Source of the DNA: Chloroflexota bacterium
GTDB lineage: Bacteria > Chloroflexota > UBA11872
Assembly (NCBI GenBank): GCA_026706485.1
Contig: JAPOYR010000011.1
Span: forward strand, 124,001-188,000
Direction: 5' to 3'
DNA: 64,000 nucleotides
Under the pieces are notes generated by a model. It made no database searches and had not been told where the DNA came from. It worked only from the letters and a program-made list of their open reading frames with translations. The translations under genes were made by a program, and so were the position numbers. Of this stretch, positions 16,865 through 24,176 are shown piece by piece (position 1 is the stretch's first letter; the number at the start of each line of letters is the position of its first letter).

Positions 16865-17284
16865 CTAGCCGGCGGCGGTCGGCTCGATCCAGACCGCCCC
16901 GTCCCGGTACCACTCCTTCTTCCAGATCGGGACGGTGGTCTTGAGCGTGTCGATGATGTAGCGGCAGGCCTCGAAGGCCTCGGCGCGGTGCGGCGCGCCG
17001 ACCGCAATCACCACGCTGGCCTCGCCGATCCCCAGCTCGCCGATCCGGTGCACGATCTCCACGTCCGTCAGGCCCCAGCGCTCCTCCGCCTGCCGCCCGA
17101 TGCGCTCCAACTCCTGCAGTGCCATCGGCTCGAACGCCTCGTACTCCAGCTTCACGACCGGGCGGCCGTCCATGTTGTCGCGCACGATGCCGTGAAAGGT
17201 GCATATGCCGCCATTTCCGGGCAGCGTCACCCGCTGGATCAGCGCGTCGGCGTCGATGGGCTCATGCGTGAGCTTGATGTTCAT
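16865..17284 (-). CDS. moaE: Molybdopterin synthase catalytic subunit MoaE
   Basis: 139 residues. Matches MoaE along its length: 'GGICTFHGIVRDNMDGRPVVKLEYEAFEPMA' features near 25-55, 'VEIVHRIGELGIGEASVVIAVGAPHRAEAFEACRYIIDTLKTTVPIWKKE' features near 75-123, with the catalytic lysine region KTTVPIWKKE. It inserts the two dithiolene sulfurs into cyclic pyranopterin monophosphate using the thiocarboxylated MoaD. Its ATG overlaps the moaD stop (ATGA), so the two subunits are translationally coupled. Molybdopterin made here probably serves the molybdenum hydroxylases encoded at 54.8-61.2 kb. Confidence 0.95.
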   Translation of the reverse strand: MNIKLTHEPIDADALIQRVTLPGNGGICTFHGIVRDNMDGRPVVKLEYEAFEPMALQELERIGRQAEERWGLTDVEIVHRIGELGIGEASVVIAVGAPHRAEAFEACRYIIDTLKTTVPIWKKEWYRDGAVWIEPTAAG

Positions 17285-17586
17285 GCGCCCCCCGAAACCG
17301 GCGGGATCACCGCCAGCTCATCGCCATCCGCAAGGACCGTGTCCGGCGGCACGAACTGCTGGTTGCGCGCGAAGGAGACGTGATCGGCGCGGCCCGCCAG
17401 CGCCGGCACGTCGGCCGCCAATTGTTCAAACAGGCCGCGGGCCGTCGTGCCCTCGGGCACGCGCACCTCACGCCGGCGCTCGCCCACGGCTTCGGCCACC
17501 GAAGCGAACAGCAGCAGCGAAACCCGGATCGCCGCGCCGGCCGGCGCGGCGTCCGTGGCCGCCTGCGGCGCCCTTGAACCACTCAT
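17281..17586 (-). CDS. moaD: Molybdopterin synthase sulfur carrier subunit MoaD, ending Gly-Gly-Ala
   Basis: 101 residues of ubiquitin-like fold: 'VSLLLFASVAEAVGERRREVRVPEGTTARGLFEQLAAD' features near 22-60 and the C-terminal 'GDELAVIPPVSGG' that is normally activated by MoeB and converted to a thiocarboxylate. The protein ends GGA rather than GG: codons GGG GGC GCA TGA, in which the extra Ala codon is forced by the ATGA overlap with moaE. Either the Ala is removed or tolerated, or the carrier is impaired. The ATG is preceded by TAGGCT then 6 bases, consistent with a leaderless transcript. The N-terminal 18 residues are Ala/Gly/Pro-rich and probably disordered. Confidence 0.9.
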   Translation of the reverse strand: MSGSRAPQAATDAAPAGAAIRVSLLLFASVAEAVGERRREVRVPEGTTARGLFEQLAADVPALAGRADHVSFARNQQFVPPDTVLADGDELAVIPPVSGGA

Positions 17587-17592
17587 ACTTCG

Positions 17593-17598
17593 AGCCTA
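17593..17598 (-). promoter_or_regulatory. Leaderless-type promoter element of moaD
   Basis: On the minus strand TTGCTAGGCT ends 6 bases before the moaD ATG and no ribosome-binding site is present. The TAnnnT element with a 6-7 base gap recurs at the starts of def, the TlpA-like gene at 25171 and the ABC exporter at 61284. Confidence 0.5.
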
Positions 17599-17618
17599 GC
17601 AACAACCCCGCCGAGGGG

Positions 17619-17632
17619 CTGTGCGACCATCG
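17619..17632 (+). promoter_or_regulatory. 14-base motif shared with the SDR upstream region
   Basis: Second identical copy of CTGTGCGACCATCG (see 15899-15912), located 28 bases before the mogA start in the moaD-mogA divergent region. Confidence 0.4.
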
Positions 17633-17660
17633 ACGTGATCGCAGCCGACAGGCCACGCCA

Positions 17661-18191
17661 ATGACGCACGCGCACCACGGGTCCCGCTCAACCCAGGAGC
17701 ACCGTCACGAGTCCGAGCGCATCGGCGCCGTCAAGTGCGCGGTGCTCGTCATCAGCGACTCGCGCACCGAGCGCACCGACCGTTCCGGGCGCACGGCCGA
17801 GCGGCTCATCACCGACGGCGGGCACGAGATCGTGCACCGGGATCTGGTGGTCAACGACGCCGACCTCATTCGCGGCGCGATCGACGCATCGCTGGCGGCA
17901 GGCGCCCAGTTCGTGTTCTGCACGGGCGGAACGGGGCTGGGCGACCGCGACATCACCGTGGACACGGTGACGCCGATGCTCGACAAGGTGCTCGACGGCT
18001 ACGGCGAGTGGTTCCGCCGGGCCAGCTGGGACCAGATCGGACCCGCGGCCATCCTGTCGCGGGCCGTAGCGGGCAAGCTGGGCCGGGCGCTGATCGTTTG
18101 CTCACCGGGATCGACGGCTGCGGTGGAGCTCGCGTTGGGCGAACTGCTGGTGCCCGAACTGCGGCATTTCATCCGCGAGGTCTCGCGCTAG
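17661..18191 (+). CDS. Molybdenum cofactor biosynthesis protein, MogA/MoaB family
   Basis: 176 residues from ATG 17661. Core fold motifs: 'VKCAVLVISDSRTERTDRSG' (about 25-44), 'FVFCTGGTGLGDRDITVDTV' (about 92-111) and 'LIVCSPGSTAAVELAL' (about 146-161). These are the molybdopterin-binding GGTG and SPGS loops of the family. It adenylylates molybdopterin before molybdate insertion (MogA role); MoaB-type naming is equally possible from sequence. The first 24 residues are His-rich (HAHHGSRSTQEHRHESE), an unusual extension that may bind metal. Divergent from moaD/moaE, so the three cofactor genes share one intergenic control region. Confidence 0.9.
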   Translation: MTHAHHGSRSTQEHRHESERIGAVKCAVLVISDSRTERTDRSGRTAERLITDGGHEIVHRDLVVNDADLIRGAIDASLAAGAQFVFCTGGTGLGDRDITVDTVTPMLDKVLDGYGEWFRRASWDQIGPAAILSRAVAGKLGRALIVCSPGSTAAVELALGELLVPELRHFIREVSR

Positions 18192-18200
18192 CGCAAAGAC

Positions 18201-18752
18201 CTACGCGGCTTCGGCCTCTGCCTCTTCGGTCCAGTCCAGCATTTCGGGCGGAATCTTCTCCAGGTCCAGCAGCGAGTTGAGATGGTCGATGAAGAGCACG
18301 CCGTTGAGATGATCGGCCTCGTGCTGCACGGCATGGGCGAAAAGCCCGCGCGCGTCGAGCGAGACGCGCGACCCGTCGAGCTGCGTGAACGCCACCGTCA
18401 CTCCCTCGGCGCGATTGACCATCGCACGGAATCCGGGCAGTGACAGGCAGCCTTCCACCATCTCCTTGCGCGCGCCGGTCAGTTCAATTTCGGGATTGAT
18501 CAGCACGAACCGGCGGCCCGACAGCGAGTCCTCATCGTCGGGCGGCAGCTCCAGCACGAACAGGCGCGCGTGCACCCCGACCTGCGGCGCGGCGAGCCCA
18601 ACTCCGGCATTGGCGTGCATGGTGTCGAACATGTCGCCCGCCAGGCGCACGAGGTCGGGCGTGATCTCGGCAACCGGCGCGCACGGTTCACGCAGCCCCG
18701 GGTCCGGTATTTCAAGAATTCGGCGGATCACCGGGCCAACGCGGGAGAGCAA
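18201..18752 (-). CDS. def: Peptide deformylase
   Basis: 183 residues. All three deformylase motifs are present: GVGLAAPQVG (about 51-60), EGCLSLPG (about 99-106, Cys is a metal ligand) and QHEADHLNG (about 142-150, HExxH zinc/iron site). It removes the formyl group from nascent proteins. The start is TTG 18752, placed 7 bases after TAGACT on the minus strand, with no ribosome-binding site. This fits a leaderless mRNA. The C-terminal tail 'EEAEAEAA' is acidic. Divergent from the aminotransferase/GNAT operon. Confidence 0.95.
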   Translation of the reverse strand: MLSRVGPVIRRILEIPDPGLREPCAPVAEITPDLVRLAGDMFDTMHANAGVGLAAPQVGVHARLFVLELPPDDEDSLSGRRFVLINPEIELTGARKEMVEGCLSLPGFRAMVNRAEGVTVAFTQLDGSRVSLDARGLFAHAVQHEADHLNGVLFIDHLNSLLDLEKIPPEMLDWTEEAEAEAA

Positions 18753-18759
18753 GCGGGCG

Positions 18760-18765
18760 AGTCTA
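18760..18765 (-). promoter_or_regulatory. Leaderless-type promoter element of def
   Basis: TTGCTAGACT on the minus strand, then 7 bases to the TTG start of def. It nearly matches the moaD element TTGCTAGGCT. No good -35 at 17 bases, so it resembles an extended -10 promoter. Confidence 0.5.
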
Positions 18766-18777
18766 GCAACGGCCCTT

Positions 18778-18806
18778 TTGGCATCCGGCAGCGCCGGCGC
18801 TACCTT
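18778..18806 (+). promoter_or_regulatory. Candidate promoter of the aminotransferase-GNAT operon
   Basis: TTGGCA (18778-18783), 17 bases, TACCTT (18801-18806): a good housekeeping-type match. Transcription would start about 55 bases before the GTG at 18868, leaving a leader with an AAAGGCGG ribosome site. Confidence 0.5.
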
Positions 18807-18867
18807 GAACCTGCGCTCCCGGCAATGGCAACCCTATTCCCGTACCCATCGGCAAAGGCGGCATGAC

Positions 18868-20235
18868 GTGAAAGACCCCCGCACGCACAACGTAGCCAGT
18901 TCGTACGCGCTGTGGGAGCGCGCCAACCAGATCATTCCGGGCGGCTCGCAGCTCATCAGCCGCCGGCCCTATGCCTTTTCCAATGGATTCGCCCCGGTAT
19001 ACGCCGAGCGCGGCAAGGGCTCGCGCATCTGGGACGACCAGGGCGTGGAATACATCGACTTCGGGATGTCGGTGACCTCCGCCATCCTCGGTTACGCCGA
19101 CGACGTCGTGGACGAGGCCGTGATCGAGCAGATCGGCAAAGGCGCGACCTACTCGCTCAACAGCGAGCGCGAGATCGAGCTGGCCGAGCTGCTGATCGAC
19201 CGCATTCCGTGCGCCGAGATGGCGCGGTTTTCCAAGGGCGGCGGGGAGTCGTGCGCCATCGCGGTGCGCATCGCCCGCGGGGCCACGGGCCGGGACGTGG
19301 TGCTGTTCAGCGGCTACCACGGCTGGCACGACTGGTACCTGGCCGCCGGCCACCTGAAAGAGGGCGCGTTCGATCCGTTCGCCCTGCCGAACATCCGCGC
19401 CACCGGAGTGCCGAAGGCGCTCGAAGGCACCTCGATTCCGTTCCCCTGGGGCGAGCTCGAGCCGCTGGAGCGGCTGCTGGAGCAGCATCGCGGCCAGGTG
19501 GCCTGCATCATGATGGAGCCGATCCTGCTCGCCACTCGCCCGCCCGAGGGCTATCTGGAGGGCGTCCGCGAGCTGGCGACGCGCGAAAACGTGGTGCTGA
19601 TCTTCGACGAGGTCACCACAAACTTCCGCTACGGCGCCAACGGCATCCAGGACTTCGTGGGCGTGGTCCCGGACCTGGCGTGCTTTGCCAAGGCCATCTC
19701 GAACGGCTACGCCATGGGCGCGGTGGTCGGCAAGCGCTGGGTGATGGAGCCGGCGGCGGACATGTTCGTCAGCAGCACCTATTGGAGCGATCTGGTGGGC
19801 ATCACGGCGGCGATCACCACGCTCACCGAGATCGAGCGTCGGGACGTGCCGGGGCAACTGGCCGACTTCGGCGAGCGCTTGCAGTCGGGCATGCAGGAAG
19901 TGCTGGATGAGGTCGATCTGCCGGTGACGATCTCGGGCATGCCAGCGACTCCGGGCATCACCTTCACCGATCCGTTCGACGCCGACGAATCCAAGAAGCT
20001 GAACGCGCTGGTGGCGCAGGAAGCCGCCAAGCGGGGCATCTTGTTCAACACGCACCCGCGCCACAGCACAGCGCACGACGACCGCGACCTCGGCATGACG
20101 CTGGAGGTATTCCGCAAGGCCCTGCTGGTGACCAAGGAAGCGATCGGTCGGAACGCCGTCGACGACGTGCTGGAGGCCAGCCTGGCGCCGGCGATCATTC
20201 CGCGACCGACCTTGAAGCCAAGCAATTCGGGATGA
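18868..20235 (+). CDS. Class III aminotransferase (glutamate-1-semialdehyde aminomutase-like)
   Basis: 455 residues from GTG 18868, selected because AAAGGCGG lies about 6 bases upstream and the family similarity starts at once (SYALWERANQIIPGGSQL). Fold-type I PLP enzyme: 'SGYHGWHDWYLA' (about 150-161), 'LIFDEVTTNFRYG' (about 246-258, Asp binding the PLP ring nitrogen) and 'CFAKAISNGYAMGAVVG' (Lys Schiff base, about residue 275). The layout is that of HemL-like aminomutases, but many relatives are amino-acid or amino-sugar aminotransferases, so HemL activity should not be assumed. Its stop overlaps the first of five GNAT genes (ATGA), making it the head of that operon. Confidence 0.88.
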   Translation: MKDPRTHNVASSYALWERANQIIPGGSQLISRRPYAFSNGFAPVYAERGKGSRIWDDQGVEYIDFGMSVTSAILGYADDVVDEAVIEQIGKGATYSLNSEREIELAELLIDRIPCAEMARFSKGGGESCAIAVRIARGATGRDVVLFSGYHGWHDWYLAAGHLKEGAFDPFALPNIRATGVPKALEGTSIPFPWGELEPLERLLEQHRGQVACIMMEPILLATRPPEGYLEGVRELATRENVVLIFDEVTTNFRYGANGIQDFVGVVPDLACFAKAISNGYAMGAVVGKRWVMEPAADMFVSSTYWSDLVGITAAITTLTEIERRDVPGQLADFGERLQSGMQEVLDEVDLPVTISGMPATPGITFTDPFDADESKKLNALVAQEAAKRGILFNTHPRHSTAHDDRDLGMTLEVFRKALLVTKEAIGRNAVDDVLEASLAPAIIPRPTLKPSNSG

Positions 20236-20804
20236 CTTCCGAGGAGTGGCCGCCGCTGCCGGAGTCCATCCAAACGCCGCGGCTGCTCCTGCGGCGGTAC
20301 AGACTCAGCGACGCAGAGGATGCCTACGCCTACGCGCGCGACCCGGAGTGGGGACGCTTCCTCCCCCCTGTCCCACAGCCCTATGAGCGGCATCACGCCG
20401 ACGAATTCGTCGCCGGGCAGGTGTTAGCGAATTGGAGCAAGGAGCCCGCCTGGGCGATTGAGCATGACGACCGGGTCGTCGGCGGCGTAAGCCTGCGGTT
20501 GTCTCCCCGAAATGGGCTGGCGGAGCTCGGCTATTCGATGGCCCGGTGGCTTTGGGGCCGCGGACTCACAACCGAAGCCGTGTCGGCAGTCATCGACGCA
20601 GCGTTCCGATGCCTCCCGCTTCGCAAGATCGCCGCCCGCGCGGCAGCCGCGAATCTCGGTTCGATTCGTGTCATGGAGAAGGTCGGGATGCAGTACGAGG
20701 GTCATCTGCGGCAGCACTGGGTTGTCCACGGCCAGACGTACGACTCCGTGCACTACGGCCTTTTGCGTGAGGAGTGGGAGCAGCAAGCGGACGCCGCGGA
20801 ATGA
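20232..20804 (+). CDS. GNAT N-acetyltransferase, RimJ/RimL type, array member 1
   Basis: 190 residues. Acetyltransf_3 layout: 'ESIQTPRLLLRRYRLSDAEDAYAYARDPEWGRFLPP' at the N-terminus (about 11-46) and the acetyl-CoA pyrophosphate loop 'RWLWGRGLTTEAVSAVIDAAF' (about 105-125, the R/QxxGxG/A motif). 'NLGSIRVMEKVGMQYEG' (about 142-158) is the usual 'NxxSxxVxEKxGF' element. RimJ/RimL relatives acetylate protein N-termini, antibiotics or small amines; the target here is unknown. First of five tandem paralogs, each joined by an ATGA overlap, and itself overlapped by the aminotransferase stop. Visually it is closest to member 4. Confidence 0.9.
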   Translation: MTSEEWPPLPESIQTPRLLLRRYRLSDAEDAYAYARDPEWGRFLPPVPQPYERHHADEFVAGQVLANWSKEPAWAIEHDDRVVGGVSLRLSPRNGLAELGYSMARWLWGRGLTTEAVSAVIDAAFRCLPLRKIAARAAAANLGSIRVMEKVGMQYEGHLRQHWVVHGQTYDSVHYGLLREEWEQQADAAE

Positions 20805-21391
20805 CCACCGGCGACTGGCCGCTGCTGCGGGAATCGATCCAGACGCCGCGGCTGCTCTTGCGACCGTTCAGGTTCGACGACGCGGATGACATATACGCCT
20901 ATGCCAGCGACCCGGAATGGGGACGCTTTCTTGCCCACGAGCAGCCCTACGAACGCCGTCATGCGGAGGCCTTCTTGGCCGAGCGCGTGTTGGCGAAATG
21001 GCGCAAGAATCCTGCCTGGGCGATGGAGCAGGACGGTCGAGTGGTCGGCGGGTTGAGCTTGTGGCTGGCTCGCCGGAATCGACGGGCGGAGATTGGCTAC
21101 GAGTTGGCCCGGCGGCTGTGGGGCCGCGGTCTCGCAACCGAGGCTGCGGCGGCGGTCATCGACGAGGCGTTTCGCCTGCTTCCGATCCGCAAGGTGACCG
21201 CAACCGCGAGCGCAGCCAACGTCCGATCAACGCGGCTACTTGAAAGACTCGGCATGCAGCGCGAAGCCCTGCTTCGACAGCACTGGGTACATCGCGGCGA
21301 ATCCCTGGATGAGGTTCGCTACGGGCTACTCCGTGAAGAGTGGCAGCCGCTAGCCGGGCCCGCTTCCACCGAGCGACGCGCTTCACGATGA
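20801..21391 (+). CDS. GNAT N-acetyltransferase, RimJ/RimL type, array member 2
   Basis: 196 residues from the ATG embedded in the preceding stop (ATGA); the reading frame extends 27 bases further upstream but the array pattern and N-terminal alignment (MTTGDWPLLRESIQTPRLLLR) fix the start. It has the acetyl-CoA loop 'RRLWGRGLATEAAAAVIDEAF' and 'NVRSTRLLERLGMQREA' near the C-terminus. It diverges from the others in the 40-45 region, where 'WGRFLAHEQPYERRHAEAFLAE' lacks the PPVP of members 1 and 4, and at the acceptor-side strands, so it may differ in substrate. Same operon as the aminotransferase. Confidence 0.9.
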   Translation: MTTGDWPLLRESIQTPRLLLRPFRFDDADDIYAYASDPEWGRFLAHEQPYERRHAEAFLAERVLAKWRKNPAWAMEQDGRVVGGLSLWLARRNRRAEIGYELARRLWGRGLATEAAAAVIDEAFRLLPIRKVTATASAANVRSTRLLERLGMQREALLRQHWVHRGESLDEVRYGLLREEWQPLAGPASTERRASR

Positions 21392-21981
21392 CCACCGGCG
21401 ACTGGCCGCTGCTGCGGGAGTCGATCCAGACGCCGCGGCTGCTCCTGCGGCGGTTCAGGCTCGCCGACGCCGAGGACGTGTATGCCTATGCGCGGGACTC
21501 GGAATGGCGGCGCTTTCTCTTCACGGTTCCGCAGCCCTACGAGCGGCGGCACGCCGACGAATTCGTGGCGGCAAACGTACTCACCGACTGGCGCACCAAG
21601 CCGCAGTGGGCGATCGAGCGCGAGGGCCGGGCCGTCGGAACGGTCGCGCTGTGGATCCAGCGCCGGCATGAGCGGGCGGAATTCGGCTACACCCTGGCGC
21701 GTTGGCTGTGGGGGCGCGGCCTGATGACCGAAGCCGTGTCGGCGCTCATCGACGAGGCGTTCGCCACGCTCCCGCTGCGCAAGGTCGCCGCCCGTGCGCT
21801 TGCCCCCAACATTGGATCGATTCGAGTGATGGAGAAAGCCGGTATGCAATTCGAGGCGGTGCTTCGCCGGCATTTCTCGCACCGCGACGAGGTATTTGAC
21901 CTGGTGCACTACGGGCTCTTGCGCAAGGAGTGGGAGCAGCGGACGGGCACCGCTCGAAGCAAGCCCGGGTCTCAGCAATGA
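21388..21981 (+). CDS. GNAT N-acetyltransferase, RimJ/RimL type, array member 3
   Basis: 197 residues, started at the ATG overlapping the previous stop; an earlier in-frame start at 21340 is disfavoured by the array pattern. N-terminus MTTGDWPLLRESIQTPRLLLRRFRLADAEDVYAYARD is nearly the same as member 2, suggesting recent duplication or conversion of that part. The middle (EREGRAVGTVALWIQRRHERAEFGY) and the C-terminus (RHFSHRDEVFDLVHYGLLRKEWE) differ. Acetyl-CoA loop 'RWLWGRGLMTEAVSALIDEAF'. Same family and unknown target as its neighbours. Confidence 0.9.
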   Translation: MTTGDWPLLRESIQTPRLLLRRFRLADAEDVYAYARDSEWRRFLFTVPQPYERRHADEFVAANVLTDWRTKPQWAIEREGRAVGTVALWIQRRHERAEFGYTLARWLWGRGLMTEAVSALIDEAFATLPLRKVAARALAPNIGSIRVMEKAGMQFEAVLRRHFSHRDEVFDLVHYGLLRKEWEQRTGTARSKPGSQQ

Positions 21982-22550
21982 CCACCGACGACTGGCCACC
22001 GCCGTCGGAGTCGATCGAAACGCCGCGGCTACACCTGCGACGGTATCGGCTCACCGACGCGGAGGATGTCTTCGCCTACGCGCGCGACCCGGAGTGGGGG
22101 CGCTTCATGCCCCCAGTCCCGCGGCCCTACGAGCGGCGCCATGCGAGTGTCTTTGTGGCCGGCCAGGTGTTGGCGAATTGGCGGCAAGAGCCTGCCTGGG
22201 CGATCGAGCACCAAGGTCGGGTGGTTGGCCGGGTGAGGCTGCGTCTGGCGCCGCGGCATGGGCGGGCGGATCTCGGCTATTCGATCGCCCGGTGGCTCTG
22301 GGGACGCGGCCTCACCACCGAAGCCGTATCGGCAGTCATCGACGAGGCATTCCGATGCCTGCCGCTGCGCAAGATCGCTGCGGGCGCAATTGCCGAAAAC
22401 GTCGGGTCGATTCGAGTCATGCAGAAGGTCAACATGCAGCGCGAAGGAGTGATGCGTCGGCACTGGGTGTGCCACGGCCAGACTTGCGACTCGGTGCACT
22501 ACAGCCTGCTGCGCGAAGAGTGGGAGCAGCGAGCGGGCGCCGCCGAATGA
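21978..22550 (+). CDS. GNAT N-acetyltransferase, RimJ/RimL type, array member 4
   Basis: 190 residues, ATGA-coupled to member 3. Reads almost as a copy of member 1: same length, 'ARDPEWGRF.PPVP.PYER' and 'FVAGQVLANW..EPAWAIEH', acetyl-CoA loop 'RWLWGRGLTTEAVSAVIDEAF', and 'HGQT.DSVHY.LLREEWEQ' at the end. A few positions usually conserved in the array are changed (TPRLHLRR for TPRLLLRR; QKVNMQREG for EKVGMQYEG), which may reflect relaxed selection or altered specificity. Confidence 0.9.
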   Translation: MTTDDWPPPSESIETPRLHLRRYRLTDAEDVFAYARDPEWGRFMPPVPRPYERRHASVFVAGQVLANWRQEPAWAIEHQGRVVGRVRLRLAPRHGRADLGYSIARWLWGRGLTTEAVSAVIDEAFRCLPLRKIAAGAIAENVGSIRVMQKVNMQREGVMRRHWVCHGQTCDSVHYSLLREEWEQRAGAAE

Positions 22551-23143
22551 CCACTGACGACTGGCCGCCGCTTTCGGAGTCGATCCAAACGCCGCGGCTG
22601 CTCCTGCGGCGGTATCGACTCAGCGACGCGGAGGACGTCTTCGCCTATGCCCACGACCCGGTGTGGGCGCGCTTTCTCCCCGGGGTCCCCGAGCCCTACG
22701 AGCGGCACCATGCCGACGAGTTTGTCGCGTCGCACGTCCTGAAGGACTGGCGCACCGAGTCTCATTGGGCGCTCGAGCACGCGGGCCGCGTGGTCGGACA
22801 CGTGGGGCTAACACCGGCGCCTCGGCATGGACGGGTGGAGCTGGGCTACGAACTGGCCCGGTGGTTGTGGGGCCGCGGTCTCATGACCGAAGCCGCGTCG
22901 GCGGTGATCGACGAGGCGTTCCGAAAGCTCCCACTCCGCAAGATCCTCGCCCACGCGATTGCCGCCAACGTCGGCTCGACGCGGGTGATGGAGAAGGTCG
23001 GCATGCGGCACGAGGTAACGCTGCGCCAGCACTGGGTCTTCCGCGGTCAGGCCTATGACGCGGTGAACTACGGCCTCATACGCGAAGAGTGGGAACGGAT
23101 CGCGGGGAATCCGAGCGGCGGGGAAAACGCACAACGTCCGTAG
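22547..23143 (+). CDS. GNAT N-acetyltransferase, RimJ/RimL type, array member 5
   Basis: 198 residues from the ATG at 22547 that overlaps the previous stop; the open frame continues far upstream through the antisense-free region but that part is only a shadow of member 4. Motifs: 'ESIQTPRLLLRRYRLSDAEDVFAYAHDPVWARFLPG', acetyl-CoA loop 'RWLWGRGLMTEAASAVIDEAF' and 'NVGSTRVMEKVGMRHEV'. Last gene of the operon; the tail 'GNPSGGENAQRP' is unlike the others and runs into a repeat-rich spacer. Confidence 0.9.
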   Translation: MTTDDWPPLSESIQTPRLLLRRYRLSDAEDVFAYAHDPVWARFLPGVPEPYERHHADEFVASHVLKDWRTESHWALEHAGRVVGHVGLTPAPRHGRVELGYELARWLWGRGLMTEAASAVIDEAFRKLPLRKILAHAIAANVGSTRVMEKVGMRHEVTLRQHWVFRGQAYDAVNYGLIREEWERIAGNPSGGENAQRP

Positions 23144-23209
23144 ATTCCTCACGGCGTTTGGAAGAACGCAGCTGGCGCCTCACCGTTGTCATTTCGAGCG
23201 CACTACTCC

Positions 23210-23289
23210 GTCATTCCGAGCGCAGCGAGGAATCCAAGGCGCGAAAAAAGCGCAACGCCCTTAGATTCCTCACATTCGTTCGGAATGAT
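23210..23289. repeat. Dispersed inverted-repeat element (TCATTCCGAGCG type)
   Basis: TCATTCCGAGCGCAGCGAGG plus AATC on the left (23211-23234) is answered by the imperfect inverse copy at 23264-23289 (GATTCCTCACATTCG then TTCGGAATGAT). Degenerate pieces of the same type precede it (TAGATTCCTCAC at 23142-23153; GTCATTTCGAGCG at 23188-23200). Such GGAATC/GATTCC palindromic elements are common dispersed repeats in bacterial genomes. It lies between two convergent operons and could also end transcription. Confidence 0.65.
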
Positions 23290-23309
23290 CAGGGCGAATG
23301 GCTATTCGA

Positions 23310-24176
23310 CTACAGGAACACCCCGAAAATGTCGGCGAAGACCAGCCAGTACCAGATGAGGTAGGCGCCGGCGCCGAGCATGAAGAATGAACTGGCGCGG
23401 TGGACGTGCGGCAGCGCGCCGCGCAGCCAGCGTGATATCGCGTCGCGAAACAGCGCCGCACCCAGCGTCACCGCCACGATCACCACGCCCATGCCCAGCG
23501 AATAAGCCACGTATTGGCTGAGGGACTCGAAGAATCCCTCCGTCGCGAGCGACCCGCCCACCACGACCATGAAAATCGGCAGCGTGCAGCTGAGCGATCC
23601 GACGGCGTAGGCGATTCCGAAGACGAAGGCGTTGCCAAGGTTGCGGCGCGGCGTCACCTGAATGCGGCTGGCCGCGAGGATGCCTACGTAGCGATGGGAC
23701 ACGAGTAGAAAGACCCCGAACCCGACCATCGCGATCCCAATGACCAATCCCAGGTAGGGAAAGACCTGACCAAGCGCCGAGCCGCCCGCGGACACGACCG
23801 CTCCGAACGCAACGAAGATCAGCACGAACCCCAGGGTCGCCGTGATGGCCACACCCAAGGCGCGGGCCAGGCGTAGTGGCGCCGCAATCTTGTCGTAGCC
23901 GGCTTCCTCGGTGCCCAACTGATAGGCGATGTACGACGGCAGCATGAAGAAGCCGCACGGATTCACGCTGGCGACAAGTCCTGCCGCGGCGGCAAACCCG
24001 ATGGGCAGCGCCCCGGCAAAGTCGGCCAGTGCGGCTTCAGCGTTTCCTTGAACGGAGACCAGGACGCCGATCAGCGCCCCGACCACCGCGGCCGGGATGG
24101 CATAGGCCAGGATCGCGGCGCTCTTGGGGCGCTTGCGCGGCTTCGACATCGCCGCCGAGGCGTCGCCGGCGCTCAT
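23310..24176 (-). CDS. CcdA-type cytochrome c biogenesis / thiol-disulfide transmembrane protein
   Basis: 288 residues from the ATG at 24176 that overlaps the TlpA-like gene's stop (ATGA). After an initial hydrophobic segment come six helices typical of the CcdA/DsbD-beta family, with the two redox motifs 'ASVNPCGFFMLPSYIAYQLG' (NPCxxxxP) and 'VGSLSCTLPIFMVVVGG'. It carries electrons from cytoplasmic thioredoxin across the membrane to extracytoplasmic TlpA-like proteins. Paired with the lipoprotein thioredoxin encoded upstream, it would keep apocytochrome c thiols reduced for heme attachment by the Ccm system encoded at 43-50 kb. The N-terminus has an additional membrane segment (about 25-45) relative to short CcdA proteins. 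Confidence 0.9.
   Translation of the reverse strand: MSAGDASAAMSKPRKRPKSAAILAYAIPAAVVGALIGVLVSVQGNAEAALADFAGALPIGFAAAAGLVASVNPCGFFMLPSYIAYQLGTEEAGYDKIAAPLRLARALGVAITATLGFVLIFVAFGAVVSAGGSALGQVFPYLGLVIGIAMVGFGVFLLVSHRYVGILAASRIQVTPRRNLGNAFVFGIAYAVGSLSCTLPIFMVVVGGSLATEGFFESLSQYVAYSLGMGVVIVAVTLGAALFRDAISRWLRGALPHVHRASSFFMLGAGAYLIWYWLVFADIFGVFL

Noticed and set aside
18763-20076. 437-codon minus-strand frame opposite the aminotransferase
   Set aside because: Complement of a well-supported PLP enzyme; composition typical of a shadow frame.
20232-23143. Toxin-antitoxin or antibiotic-resistance island reading of the GNAT array
   Set aside because: The proteins are of full RimJ/RimL length without an RHH antitoxin partner, and nothing nearby indicates a drug target.
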